A DNA stretch of 64,000 nucleotides from CAYUYV01 sp964522525. GTDB taxonomy: Bacteria > Pseudomonadota > Alphaproteobacteria > JAJFIK01. Made by a program: the position numbers and the translations under genes. The stretch lies in contig CAZFWG010000001.1 of the NCBI GenBank assembly GCA_964522525.1, forward strand, positions 51,398 through 115,397, in the 5' to 3' direction. The notes beneath the pieces were generated by a model. The model was not told the DNA's origin, did not search any database, and was given only the letters and a program-made list of their open reading frames with translations. Shown here in pieces: positions 9,310 through 17,139 of the stretch. Position 1 is the first letter of the stretch. Every line of letters begins with the position of its first letter.

Positions 9310-10368
9310 CTACGCGCCATTCGGTGAAGCTGGGATCACGGCGGGTGCCTCCGGTGTGCCCGGCGGATTGGCTTTGGCATTGACCCAGACGATGCCGTCC
9401 TGAATGCCCACGCGATAGGTCGCAATCTTTTCCTGGTAGGGCGGCGGGGATTGCCCGCTTTCCGGCAGATATTGGTAGCCGTGCCAGGGACAGGTGATGC
9501 AGCCGTCGACGACGCGCCCTTCACCCAGGGGGCCGTTCTGATGGGCACAGACATTGCTGACGGCGGCGATCTTTCCGTCATATCGGAAGACGGCGATGCT
9601 GTCTTCGGGCCGGTGGATGATCTTGGCACGGTTGTTCGCGATACTGTCGATGGGACCGACCTCGATCCACTCCTCGTCGATCACGGGGGAAACCCGGTCC
9701 GCGAAGGCCCGGCTCGTGCTGGTGATCAGGTGAAGCCCGCCGACCCAGATGACGCTGCCCGCCAAAAGAGCCCAATAGGTCATGGACACTTCGTCCTGAA
9801 GAATGCCGAGTGCGATATGGACGCACAATGCCGCATAGGCGACATAGACGAACATATGAAGCGCCTTCCACAAGGGCGGCGACAGATTGGCGAGCCAGAA
9901 ATCATGACTGGTCGCCGCCATCACGAACAAGACGATCAGCGCGAAGAACCCGAAGACTTCAAAGGGAATGACGGCGGTGGTCGAATAGTCCGCACTGGTG
10001 GCAAACAGGGAGACCAGAGGGCTGAGCACGCCGAAGCCGTGATACCATCCGAGGGCGATCACAAAATGGAAAAGCGCGATGAAGAAGGTGACCACACCGA
10101 AATGGCGCCGATTGTACAGCAGCGGCAGGAAGACCGTATTGAGTCGCGCCAGCGGACCGATGGACAGGATGATGGTCAGCATCAGGAAGGCACAGGTACC
10201 GAGCGCCCGGATCGCCATGATCGGCGGGCTGATCTCGTGGCCGGGTTCGGCGGTCAGAATGGAGACGACCATGAAGGTGACGAGATAGAGAACCACGCCC
10301 AGGCCCAGAAACAGATCATAGATCTTCTTGTTCCGGTTCCAGAGAACCATATTGTATCCGACGGCCAT
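9310..10368 (-). CDS. Ferric-reductase-like transmembrane haem b protein with C-terminal Rieske [2Fe-2S] domain
   Basis: A 352-residue protein. The first ~220 residues form about six transmembrane helices of the ferric-reductase-like type, with candidate haem-ligand histidines at 101, 171 and 184 (FHFV; KALHMFVY; CVHIAL). The C-terminal ~110 residues are a Rieske domain with both cluster loops: C274-x-H276 in CAHQNGPLGEG and C293-x2-H296 in CPWHGYQY. It would pass electrons between a soluble iron-sulfur centre and membrane haem. It lacks the NAD/FAD module of true ferric reductases. It sits in the six-gene leftward unit and is the most likely membrane electron acceptor or donor of the system. 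Confidence 0.87.
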   Translation of the reverse strand: MAVGYNMVLWNRNKKIYDLFLGLGVVLYLVTFMVVSILTAEPGHEISPPIMAIRALGTCAFLMLTIILSIGPLARLNTVFLPLLYNRRHFGVVTFFIALFHFVIALGWYHGFGVLSPLVSLFATSADYSTTAVIPFEVFGFFALIVLFVMAATSHDFWLANLSPPLWKALHMFVYVAYAALCVHIALGILQDEVSMTYWALLAGSVIWVGGLHLITSTSRAFADRVSPVIDEEWIEVGPIDSIANNRAKIIHRPEDSIAVFRYDGKIAAVSNVCAHQNGPLGEGRVVDGCITCPWHGYQYLPESGQSPPPYQEKIATYRVGIQDGIVWVNAKANPPGTPEAPAVIPASPNGA

Positions 10369-10411
10369 GGTGTCTCCCTCCGATCCGCGGTCCTCCGCGG
10401 TCTGTCAGCAG

Positions 10412-10594
10412 TCAGGCAAATCCGAGTGGGTCGGCAGAAAGGGGCATGCTCTGGGACCGCACGCCCAAACCTTCTTCCAGGGGCACGACCGGTGTTTCCC
10501 GGCGCGCCTCATAGGCGAGGATGAGGGCGAGCAGGGTCAAGGGCAAAAGGATCAGCCAGATGATCAGATGGGCACGTCTCTGGGCGCGCTTCAT
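10412..10594 (-). CDS. Small single-pass membrane protein (60 aa)
   Basis: A 60-residue protein with a basic N-terminus (MKRAQRRAH), one hydrophobic helix (residues 9-28) and a polar tail. It starts only 3 bases downstream of the preceding gene of the operon and 43 bases before the haem/Rieske gene. It resembles the short accessory subunits often found in respiratory membrane complexes, but no family is recognised. Inference: a structural or assembly subunit of the same complex. Confidence 0.65.
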   Translation of the reverse strand: MKRAQRRAHLIIWLILLPLTLLALILAYEARRETPVVPLEEGLGVRSQSMPLSADPLGFA

Positions 10595-10597
10595 GGT

Positions 10598-10831
10598 TCA
10601 AGCCTTCCCCTCTCGGGCGGGAATCCCGCCGCGAATCCAATGGTAAAGCAGAACAGGCCACAAGGCCACGCTTCCCGGGATGAGCAGGAGACGGACGGAA
10701 AGCTTGGCGCCCTTGGCGTTGGGGTCGACGCGGCCGATGCCGATCGTGACAAAGATGACGGCGAAGATCAGTCCCGCCGCGAAATAGAGGGCCAAGGCGC
10801 TGACGATCATTTCCGCCGTTTGAATGTCCAT
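10598..10831 (-). CDS. Small two-helix membrane protein (77 aa)
   Basis: A 77-residue protein with hydrophobic stretches at ~7-31 and ~44-64. Between them lies a polar loop, RVDPNAKGAKLSV, and it ends in a short basic tail. Start and stop are set tightly between neighbours (29-base and 3-base gaps), supporting a real gene in the operon. The family is not named, though similar short proteins with a G-x-G-R-x-D-P-x-A/N-K loop seem familiar from Rieske-associated clusters; that is recollection, not proof. Confidence 0.68.
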   Translation of the reverse strand: MDIQTAEMIVSALALYFAAGLIFAVIFVTIGIGRVDPNAKGAKLSVRLLLIPGSVALWPVLLYHWIRGGIPAREGKA

Positions 10832-10860
10832 GATGCCTTTCCCGGTGCCGTTCGGTTGTC

Positions 10861-11454
10861 TCAGGAAGGAAGCGGCAGCGCTTCGTTCCGTTCAAGGTGT
10901 AATGCGTTGCGGCTTCCCGTTGTCCGCCAGAGGGCGGCCGCCAGAAGCACGCCGTATCCGGCCTGTATCCAGGGCGAAAGACCCGCCCATTGCCGCGCGG
11001 TCTCGGGCGCCATGCCCAGCAGCATGAACAGGCCCCCCGATTGATCCGTACCGACACAGTGGCCGAGCAGGCCGGGGCCCACGGCGATGACGAGCCCGAA
11101 CGCCGCCAGGACCATGAGGCTTGCCCGGTTGGTTTCGATGGCGCGCGCCCATGCAAGACCCATCAACACCGCAAGGCCCACGGACAGAACCACCTGGGTC
11201 AGGGTCACCGCATAGGAACGTTCCACGGGCATGCGGGCGGCAAGGTCGATCTCAAAAACGGGCAGGGCCCAGATCACTGCAGGATCCAAGACATGGAGCG
11301 TGGGCCAGGCCCGCCACAGGGGGGCGTCGAAAGCAAGCCGCAGGCTGCCGATTTCGCCATAGACAAAGAGCGCCGCCACCAGACCCGGCAGGGTGAAAAC
11401 CGCATAAAGCGCCAACAGCACAAGGCCGAGGCGCACGGTCAGGCGCTCCGTCAT
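10861..11454 (-). CDS. Multi-pass membrane protein of the Rieske/TPP operon
   Basis: A 197-residue protein with about four transmembrane helices (residues ~8-30, 80-105, 112-135 and 160-180). A conserved-looking loop, GPGLLGHCVGTDQSGG, lies before the last helix. The ATG at 11454 sits inside the stop of the TPP-enzyme gene (ATGA overlap), which implies translational coupling; the frame's longer N-terminal extension lies antisense-free inside the TPP coding sequence and is rejected. I do not recognise the family. Its position suggests it anchors or partners the Rieske-TPP protein at the membrane. Confidence 0.72.
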   Translation of the reverse strand: MTERLTVRLGLVLLALYAVFTLPGLVAALFVYGEIGSLRLAFDAPLWRAWPTLHVLDPAVIWALPVFEIDLAARMPVERSYAVTLTQVVLSVGLAVLMGLAWARAIETNRASLMVLAAFGLVIAVGPGLLGHCVGTDQSGGLFMLLGMAPETARQWAGLSPWIQAGYGVLLAAALWRTTGSRNALHLERNEALPLPS

Positions 11455-13454
11455 ATCAGTTCCACATCCTGCATGATCTCGATCAAGGCGGGCTTGTCGC
11501 TCGCCAGCCCCTTGGCGAAAGCATCCTTCAGTTCCTCGCGCTGCGTGACCCGGATGCCGAGGCCTCCGCACAGGGTCGCATAGTCCGCAAAGGAAGGGTT
11601 ATGCAGACTGGTCTGCCAGACCGGCCATTGTCCGGCCCGCTGTTCCTTGGAAATCTTGCCCAGTTCGCTGTTGTTGAGCAGGATATGGGTGATGTTCATG
11701 CCGTATTTCACGGCCGTGGTGAATTCGGCCATATACTGACCAAACCCGCCATCGCCACTGATCGACACCACTTTGCGGTCGGGGCCGCCCGGCGCCGTGC
11801 CGGCCTTGACCGCGCACCAGGCGCCAAGTGCCGCCGGAAAGGCAAAGCCGATCGAGCCCAGATAGCCGGACATCAAGACGGCCTGGTGTTTGGGCTCGAA
11901 ATAGCGGCCGAAGGAATAGGTGTTGTTGCCCACATCGACGGCGATGACGGCATCATCCGGTATCGTATCATTGAGAACGTCGAACACCGCGGCCGCGGAA
12001 AGGCCCTTGCCCAGATCATCCGTCAGGCGGCGTTTTTTCTCCTCCCGCCAGATGCGCCAGCGTTCGGCGATTTCATCGCGCTGATCCACCCGGTCGGCGG
12101 TACCGTCAAGGGCGCCGCACATCAGATCGGCCGTGACCCCCACTTCGCCCCAGACCGGCGCATGGACCATGTGAAACTTGCCCAGCGCCATCTGGTCGAA
12201 ATCGACCTGGATCAGGATCTTGGAGGTGGAAATACCGGTGTGGTCGGAAAACGAGGCCCCGAAAACACAGATCACGTCGGCTTCATTCATGAACCAACTG
12301 GCGATCGGCGTCCCGCTGCGCCCCAACACGCCGGCGGCGAGGGGGTGGGCGTCGGGGATCTGGCCCTTGCCCTTGAAGGTCGTTAGGACAGGCGCGTTCA
12401 GACGCTCGGCCAGGGCGATGATCTTGTCCATGGCCGTGCGCGCGCCATAGCCCACGACGATGATCGGCCGTTTGGCGGCGTTCAGGAAACGCATGGCCTG
12501 ATCGAGGGCGTCGGGCGCCGGGGCGATATGGGGGTCGCCGATCCGGCCCTTGGGGTTCGAGGGCCGGGCTTTTTCATCCGCCTTCTGAACCTGGACTTCA
12601 TCGGGGAAGATCAGATGGGCCACGTCGCGTTTGATGGTGGCGTGTTTGAGCGCGAGCGTCATCAGCTCCGCATGATCCGAGTTCTGCAAGGTCGTCTGGC
12701 TGAAGGTGGCCACGGGCGCGAAGGCGGAGGCCAGATCGATTTCCTGGAAGGCGCCGGGGCCGAAAACCTGGGTGTTGACCTGGCCGGTCAAGGCCAGGAC
12801 CGGGGCCCGGTCGACCTTGGCATCCCATAGGCCCGTGAGCAGATTGGTGGCGCCCGGCCCCGCGATCGCCAGACAGGCGGCGGGCTTGCCCGACAATTTG
12901 GCATAGCCGGAACAGGCAAAGGACGCCGCCCCTTCATGGCGAATGCCGATATAGCTGAGATGGCCCGCGTCCTCTTCCCGGCGCAGGGCATCGGCCAGAC
13001 CCAGATTGGAATGGCCCACCATGCCGAAGACATGGGTGACCCCCCAACGGGTCATGGTCTGGGCCATGATATCGCTGACCGTCGTTTCATGGGGTCCGCG
13101 CCCCGGCACGCCGACATAGATCCCGTCTTCCCGTTCCTCCACGGGAAAGGTGTCGATGCCGTCATCATGACCGCCGGGCGAGGTGCCGTCCCGGGGGTCA
13201 AAGTCCCAGCCATGCCAGGGGCAGCGCAACCAGCACCGGCCTTCGGCGCCGGTCTCGATCGAGCCTTCGCCCAAGGGACCACCCTGGTGGGGGCAGCGGT
13301 TGTCGACCGCCCAATGACGGCCCTCGAATTTGGACAGGGCCACCGATGTGGTACCGGCGGTCGCGCTCTTGACGCGGCCCTCGTCCAACTCATCGAGCTC
13401 GGCCACCTTGTGCCATTCGAGGTCCGGGTTTGGGGCGGCGCCTTTGGTGCTCAT
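11451..13454 (-). CDS. Rieske [2Fe-2S] domain fused to a thiamine-diphosphate-dependent (pyruvate oxidase/acetolactate synthase-like) enzyme
   Basis: A 667-residue fusion. Residues ~13-118 form a Rieske ferredoxin with C54-x-H56 (CPHQGGPLGEG) and C78-x2-H81 (CPWHGWDF). Residues ~122-667 form a complete three-domain ThDP enzyme. The activating Glu is probably Glu174 in IRHEGAA; the central domain follows; and the diphosphate-binding motif runs from GDGG (567-570) to NN (594-595). GYLGSIGFAFPAALGA is typical of the pyruvate oxidase, acetolactate synthase and related 2-oxo-acid decarboxylase group. It is the first gene of the leftward operon and overlaps the next by ATGA. The fusion suggests that electrons from 2-oxo-acid oxidation leave through the iron-sulfur centre, but the substrate and any FAD are not evident. 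Confidence 0.9.
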   Translation of the reverse strand: MSTKGAAPNPDLEWHKVAELDELDEGRVKSATAGTTSVALSKFEGRHWAVDNRCPHQGGPLGEGSIETGAEGRCWLRCPWHGWDFDPRDGTSPGGHDDGIDTFPVEEREDGIYVGVPGRGPHETTVSDIMAQTMTRWGVTHVFGMVGHSNLGLADALRREEDAGHLSYIGIRHEGAASFACSGYAKLSGKPAACLAIAGPGATNLLTGLWDAKVDRAPVLALTGQVNTQVFGPGAFQEIDLASAFAPVATFSQTTLQNSDHAELMTLALKHATIKRDVAHLIFPDEVQVQKADEKARPSNPKGRIGDPHIAPAPDALDQAMRFLNAAKRPIIVVGYGARTAMDKIIALAERLNAPVLTTFKGKGQIPDAHPLAAGVLGRSGTPIASWFMNEADVICVFGASFSDHTGISTSKILIQVDFDQMALGKFHMVHAPVWGEVGVTADLMCGALDGTADRVDQRDEIAERWRIWREEKKRRLTDDLGKGLSAAAVFDVLNDTIPDDAVIAVDVGNNTYSFGRYFEPKHQAVLMSGYLGSIGFAFPAALGAWCAVKAGTAPGGPDRKVVSISGDGGFGQYMAEFTTAVKYGMNITHILLNNSELGKISKEQRAGQWPVWQTSLHNPSFADYATLCGGLGIRVTQREELKDAFAKGLASDKPALIEIMQDVELI

Positions 13455-13530
13455 CAGGGACGGTCCTTTCGGTCGTTTCTTGACCCTTCACAGATTATGT
13501 TTCCCACGGTCATGCCCCGGGCGTCACCAG

Positions 13531-13544
13531 TTTACCATTGTAAA
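13531..13544. promoter_or_regulatory. Palindrome in the divergent promoter region of the Rieske locus
   Basis: TTTAC-CATT-GTAAA is a perfect 5-4-5 inverted repeat. It lies in the AT-richer middle of the 178-bp gap between the divergent Rieske-TPP and Rieske-GltB genes. It could be an operator shared by both; no regulator gene is adjacent, so the binding protein is unknown. Confidence 0.4.
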
Positions 13545-13632
13545 AAATGCGCGATCACAGAAAACAACTTGTCGTAAGCGGTTGAGACGGTCGAGCATGG
13601 CGCTCCCGGCGGTCACAAGGAGAGAATGCCCC

Positions 13633-15249
13633 ATGAAGAATCGCATCGCGATCGCCCAATGGGATGAATTGAAAGATCGGGATCCGACCTATGCCTGTGT
13701 GGCGAATGTGGATCTTGTGATCATTCGTTACGACAATCAGGTATCGGTCCTTTACGGACGATGTCTGCATCGGGGTGCTCTCCTGGCCGATGGGCATATT
13801 CGCGGTGAGGACCTGATCTGTGGTGTACATAATTGGGATTATCGCTACGACACGGGCGTCAGCGCCTACAACAATGAAGAGGTCCTGCAGAAATTCACGA
13901 CCGAGATCGATTCGGGCTATGTTTATGTGGATGCGGACGAGATCGCGGCGTGGGAAAAGGACCATCCCCAGCCCTATGACCGTCAGGCCTATCTTGGTCT
14001 CTATGCGGATACGCAAGGGACGCCGGACGAACCGCACACCGCGTTCATCCAGGAACTCGCCAATCATGGCCTGAAACGGGTGGGCCACCACGGGCCCATG
14101 GCGGCCATGGGCGTGCCCTTTCACACCCTTCCCCAGTGGGACGACATTCAATTCGTCACGGCCCAGTTGCACCGTTTCCCGCTGCTTGATGAGGATCCGG
14201 TGGCGAGCGACGTGGTGATCGGCCCCAAGGCCAGACGGCCCCTCAAACTCGACATTCCCTTGCTGGTCTCGGATATGAGCTTCGGGGCGCTCTCCCAGGA
14301 AGCCAAGCTCGCCCTCGCCAAGGGCGCGGACGACGCGGGCACGGGCATCTGCTCGGGCGAGGGCGGCATGCTGCCCGAGGAGCAGGAAGCCAATCGGCGC
14401 TATTTCTATGAGCTGGCCTCGGCCCGTTTCGGCTTTTCCTGGGACGCGGTTGGTAAGGTTCAGGCTTTCCATTTCAAGGGAGGTCAGGGCGCCAAGACCG
14501 GCACCGGCGGCCATGTGCCGGGCAGCAAAGTCACGGGCAAGGTGGCGCAGGTGCGCGGTCTTCAGGAGGGGGAGCCCGCGGTCTCGCCGGCCCGTTTTCC
14601 CGACTGGACCGAGCTGCGCCAGATCCGGGATTTCGCCGAGGAAGTGCGCGAGCGCACCGGCGGTATTCCCATCGGCTACAAGCTTTCCGCGCAGCAGGTG
14701 GAAAAGGACATCGACGCGGCGCTCAAGGTCGGTGTCGACTACATCATCCTCGACGGCCGGGGCGGCGGCACCGGTGCCGCGCCGACCCTGTTTCGGGACC
14801 ACATCGCCGTGCCCACGATTCCGGCCCTGGCCCGGGCCCGGCGCCATCTCGACCATCTGGGCTGTGCCCATGTCACGCTGATCGTGACCGGGGGCCTGCG
14901 CACGCCGGCCGATTTCGCCAAGGCGCTGGCGCTGGGGGCCGACGCCATTGCCCTTTCCAACGCGGCGATGATGGCCATCGGCTGTCTGGCCATGCGGGCC
15001 TGCAACACCAACAACTGTCCCGTCGGTATTACCTCCATGAAGGACCATCTCAGGGCGCGCCTTGAGATCGAGGCCTCGGCCCGTCGATTGCACAATTTTT
15101 TCGAAGCCTCGGTCGATCTTATGAAGGTAATGGCAAGGGCCTGCGGTCATCATCATTTGGGGGACTTCTGTCTTGAGGACTTGGTCACCTGGAAGGATGA
15201 CGTGGCAAAGCTGACGGGCGTTCCCTATGGCGGCGTGGGGCGCTCATAG
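13633..15249 (+). CDS. Rieske domain fused to a glutamate-synthase-type FMN/[3Fe-4S] domain
   Basis: A 538-residue fusion. Residues 1-~105 form a Rieske-like domain with C44-x-H46 and C63-x2-H66 (CLHRG; CGVHNWDY). Residues ~165-530 match the FMN-binding core of glutamate synthase large subunit: DMSFGALS, GAKTGTGGHVPG, ILDGRGGGTGAAP and GGLRTPADF. The [3Fe-4S] cysteines are kept with exact spacing, C451-x5-C457-x4-C462 (ACNTNNCPVGI). The amidotransferase domain is absent, so it is not a normal GOGAT; archaeal-type GltB-like proteins are the nearest relatives. AAGGAG lies about 10 bases before the ATG at 13633; an upstream extension of the frame runs into the divergent promoter and is rejected. 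It probably works with the divergent operon. Confidence 0.9.
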   Translation: MKNRIAIAQWDELKDRDPTYACVANVDLVIIRYDNQVSVLYGRCLHRGALLADGHIRGEDLICGVHNWDYRYDTGVSAYNNEEVLQKFTTEIDSGYVYVDADEIAAWEKDHPQPYDRQAYLGLYADTQGTPDEPHTAFIQELANHGLKRVGHHGPMAAMGVPFHTLPQWDDIQFVTAQLHRFPLLDEDPVASDVVIGPKARRPLKLDIPLLVSDMSFGALSQEAKLALAKGADDAGTGICSGEGGMLPEEQEANRRYFYELASARFGFSWDAVGKVQAFHFKGGQGAKTGTGGHVPGSKVTGKVAQVRGLQEGEPAVSPARFPDWTELRQIRDFAEEVRERTGGIPIGYKLSAQQVEKDIDAALKVGVDYIILDGRGGGTGAAPTLFRDHIAVPTIPALARARRHLDHLGCAHVTLIVTGGLRTPADFAKALALGADAIALSNAAMMAIGCLAMRACNTNNCPVGITSMKDHLRARLEIEASARRLHNFFEASVDLMKVMARACGHHHLGDFCLEDLVTWKDDVAKLTGVPYGGVGRS

Positions 15250-15319
15250 GGCATCGGGAGAAACGCGTTGCCAGGGGAGGTAGTCGGTCCGGCTTAGGCC
15301 TTTTGACCAGTTCCCGGCG

Positions 15320-15334
15320 TTAACCAAAATTTTA
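15320..15334 (+). promoter_or_regulatory. Near-consensus CtrA-like box
   Basis: TTAA-ccaaaat-TTTA differs at one base from the alphaproteobacterial CtrA site TTAA-N7-TTAA. It lies about 63 bases upstream of the 97-residue gene at 15397. The match is short and could be chance in an AT-rich spacer. Confidence 0.3.
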
Positions 15335-15396
15335 CCTTTCATTGGACCCGAGGTGCCATCCCGGCTAGCCTTGGAGCCGGTGGAGGGACGGCAGCA

Positions 15397-15690
15397 ATGC
15401 GGATCTGGTACGAAATCGAAGACGCTTTGGAGACCTGCTTCGAAGATGTGGAGCGGGCGATCCATACGGAATGTCGGTTCGAGGTTTGGGAGTGGTGTGC
15501 CCTGGAAAGCGGCGCCGAGGCGAGCCTTGTGGGGCGCTTCTCAAACCGCCGACTTGCCCAGCTGTTCATTTCCCGGATGGAAAGCGAAGTCGAGGAAACG
15601 GGCCGGGGCGCCCATTATCCCCGTGACGACCGTCAGCGGGCGCTCGATGCTTTCCATGCCGTCAGTCCTACCGACAGCACCGTCCACTGA
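15397..15690 (+). CDS. Small acidic conserved-type hypothetical protein (97 aa)
   Basis: A 97-residue soluble protein with three Cys/Trp-rich patches (MRIWYEIEDALETC; FEVWEWCALESG). The middle, LVGRFSNRRLAQLFISRM, is predicted helical. No signal peptide or membrane helix is seen. GGAGG about 10 bases upstream supports the ATG at 15397. The family is not recognised. It stands alone between the Rieske-GltB gene and a convergent tiny membrane protein, with a CtrA-like box upstream. Confidence 0.6.
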   Translation: MRIWYEIEDALETCFEDVERAIHTECRFEVWEWCALESGAEASLVGRFSNRRLAQLFISRMESEVEETGRGAHYPRDDRQRALDAFHAVSPTDSTVH

Positions 15691-15805
15691 AGACACGGTT
15701 TTGAGACCGCGATTGTAAGCGCGCGGTTTCGGGCACGCAGGCCGCGCCAGGTCTCCTGTGCGCAGGTATTATCTGCCGCTTGCGGATGAAACGAAGGCGC
15801 GCGTC

Positions 15806-15955
15806 TTATTGGGTGACGGCCTCTGCGTTTTCCTCCATGCCATCCTGTGCCGGAACATCCTCGGAAAATGTCACGGCGAGCATCAGCAGGGCGATGATGC
15901 CGATTGCGATGCCAAGGGGGCTCGGCCGATTGTCGTCCAGCGAAAAATCCGCCAT
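15806..15955 (-). CDS. Tiny single-pass membrane protein (49 aa)
   Basis: Reading the minus strand from an ATG at 15955 gives 49 residues: a polar start (MADFSLDDNRPSP), one hydrophobic helix (LGIAIGIIALLMLAVTF) and an acidic tail ending in AVTQ. GAGGAA lies about 7 bases upstream of the start, and the codon use resembles neighbouring genes, which together support a real gene. The family is unknown. An opposite-strand frame across the same bases has a poor start and Cys-rich nonsense-like content and is not preferred. Confidence 0.6.
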   Translation of the reverse strand: MADFSLDDNRPSPLGIAIGIIALLMLAVTFSEDVPAQDGMEENAEAVTQ

Positions 15956-16150
15956 GAGACGTTCCTCATTTTATCATTATGTCGGCAGGGAGGCCGACAC
16001 TTCTTCAGTATTTGATATACTATCGATCGCGCGGGCCGCCGGGCGCGACCCCTCGTTTGTTGTCTGAACGTGGCCGAACCCCAAAATAAGCAGGGCCTCA
16101 CGCCGTGTTACGAATTATGCATCACATGTGAGAACAGCTTCTCATCAACA

Positions 16151-17113
16151 TTACGGATTGGCAAGATCTTCCCGCGCCAGGGTTTCAACACCCAGAATCC
16201 AGGCCTCTTCCTTGAGAATCGCCTTGTTTTGCGCCGCCGTCACGACGCGTGGCCCCTTAAACAATTGGTGCAGCTCGTTTTTTTCGTCGAGGGCTGACAG
16301 ATACTCGACAACATTTCGCACCTGCACGGCGTCTTTCACCTCTCCGGGCGCCCCATGTCGAACCCAGAGAGAAGGATAAATCTCCGCCATTGTGACCATG
16401 GCGTCACAGTCATCGGGTGGCGCCAGGCCGGTTTCAAACGGCCAGACATTGATCCGGGAGCCGATCACCGGATCCCGGCGGAGCGCTTCGAGGACGGGCA
16501 GACCCATCAGCACCTGGCTGCCCACCGATCCCGTGGTGTAGAGCTTCCACACCGGTTGGGCGCCTTGCGCGGCCCGGTCGGCCAATCGTCGCTCCGCGAT
16601 ATCACCGGGGCCATGGGGCCGGCTTTTGCGTTGGGTCAAGAAGGGCGCGTCCCTGCCCACGGGACATCCCCAGAACGGAAACGCGGTCCCGGATAGGGTC
16701 TCGTTCATCCGTGCCGCGACGGTGAAGCGATTGTTTTCATTGCGCGGACCATCTTCGATCTCCCGCGCCAGATAGGACCAGAGCCGTTGCCAGGGAGGCT
16801 TCCGACCCGGCAAGCGCAACGCTGCCGCTGTCCCCGCCGGATAGCCGAAGGGGAAGTCGAAGCCGGCAAGCACCTGGCTTCCCCGGTTCAGCCGCTCACG
16901 GAACAAGTCATGGAGCCTGGCGCGTGCCTGCCCGCGAGTCTCGGGATTTTCCAGATGAACGGGCGTGTGCGCGCCCGCGTCCCGATCTAACACCGCGATC
17001 CAGATGCTGTCGGCGCCCGTCCGGGGGCGGGCAGCGGCGGACCAGTCCACCATGATGAAACTGTCGAACTGGGCGATGGCTTGGGACCGGTTTGGGGCGT
17101 CGCGGGCAGGCAT
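16151..17113 (-). CDS. Conserved hypothetical protein, possible DUF429-like RNase H fold
   Basis: A 320-residue cytoplasmic protein. The motifs IMVDWSAAARP (residues ~20-30) and LAGFDFPFGYP (~82-92) resemble the acidic first strand and D-x-P-x-G step of DUF429-type RNase H-fold proteins. VWKLYTTGSVGSQVLMG and WPFETG follow in the C-terminal half. I recall some homologues labelled as cobalamin or molybdopterin biosynthesis proteins, but no cofactor genes are near and I do not adopt that label. It lies 26 bases downstream of the next leftward gene, so the two may be co-transcribed. Confidence 0.6.
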   Translation of the reverse strand: MPARDAPNRSQAIAQFDSFIMVDWSAAARPRTGADSIWIAVLDRDAGAHTPVHLENPETRGQARARLHDLFRERLNRGSQVLAGFDFPFGYPAGTAAALRLPGRKPPWQRLWSYLAREIEDGPRNENNRFTVAARMNETLSGTAFPFWGCPVGRDAPFLTQRKSRPHGPGDIAERRLADRAAQGAQPVWKLYTTGSVGSQVLMGLPVLEALRRDPVIGSRINVWPFETGLAPPDDCDAMVTMAEIYPSLWVRHGAPGEVKDAVQVRNVVEYLSALDEKNELHQLFKGPRVVTAAQNKAILKEEAWILGVETLAREDLANP

Positions 17114-17139
17114 CGACGCAATGTCGGTTCCGGCCTCCG

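Noticed and set aside
13330..13632. Upstream extension of the Rieske-GltB reading frame
   Set aside because: It would overlap the divergent ThDP gene and promoter; AAGGAG and the domain start support the ATG at 13633.
15758..16015. Plus-strand 85-codon frame opposite the tiny membrane protein
   Set aside because: Weak start and no ribosome site; the minus-strand 49-residue frame has both a good site and a coherent helix.
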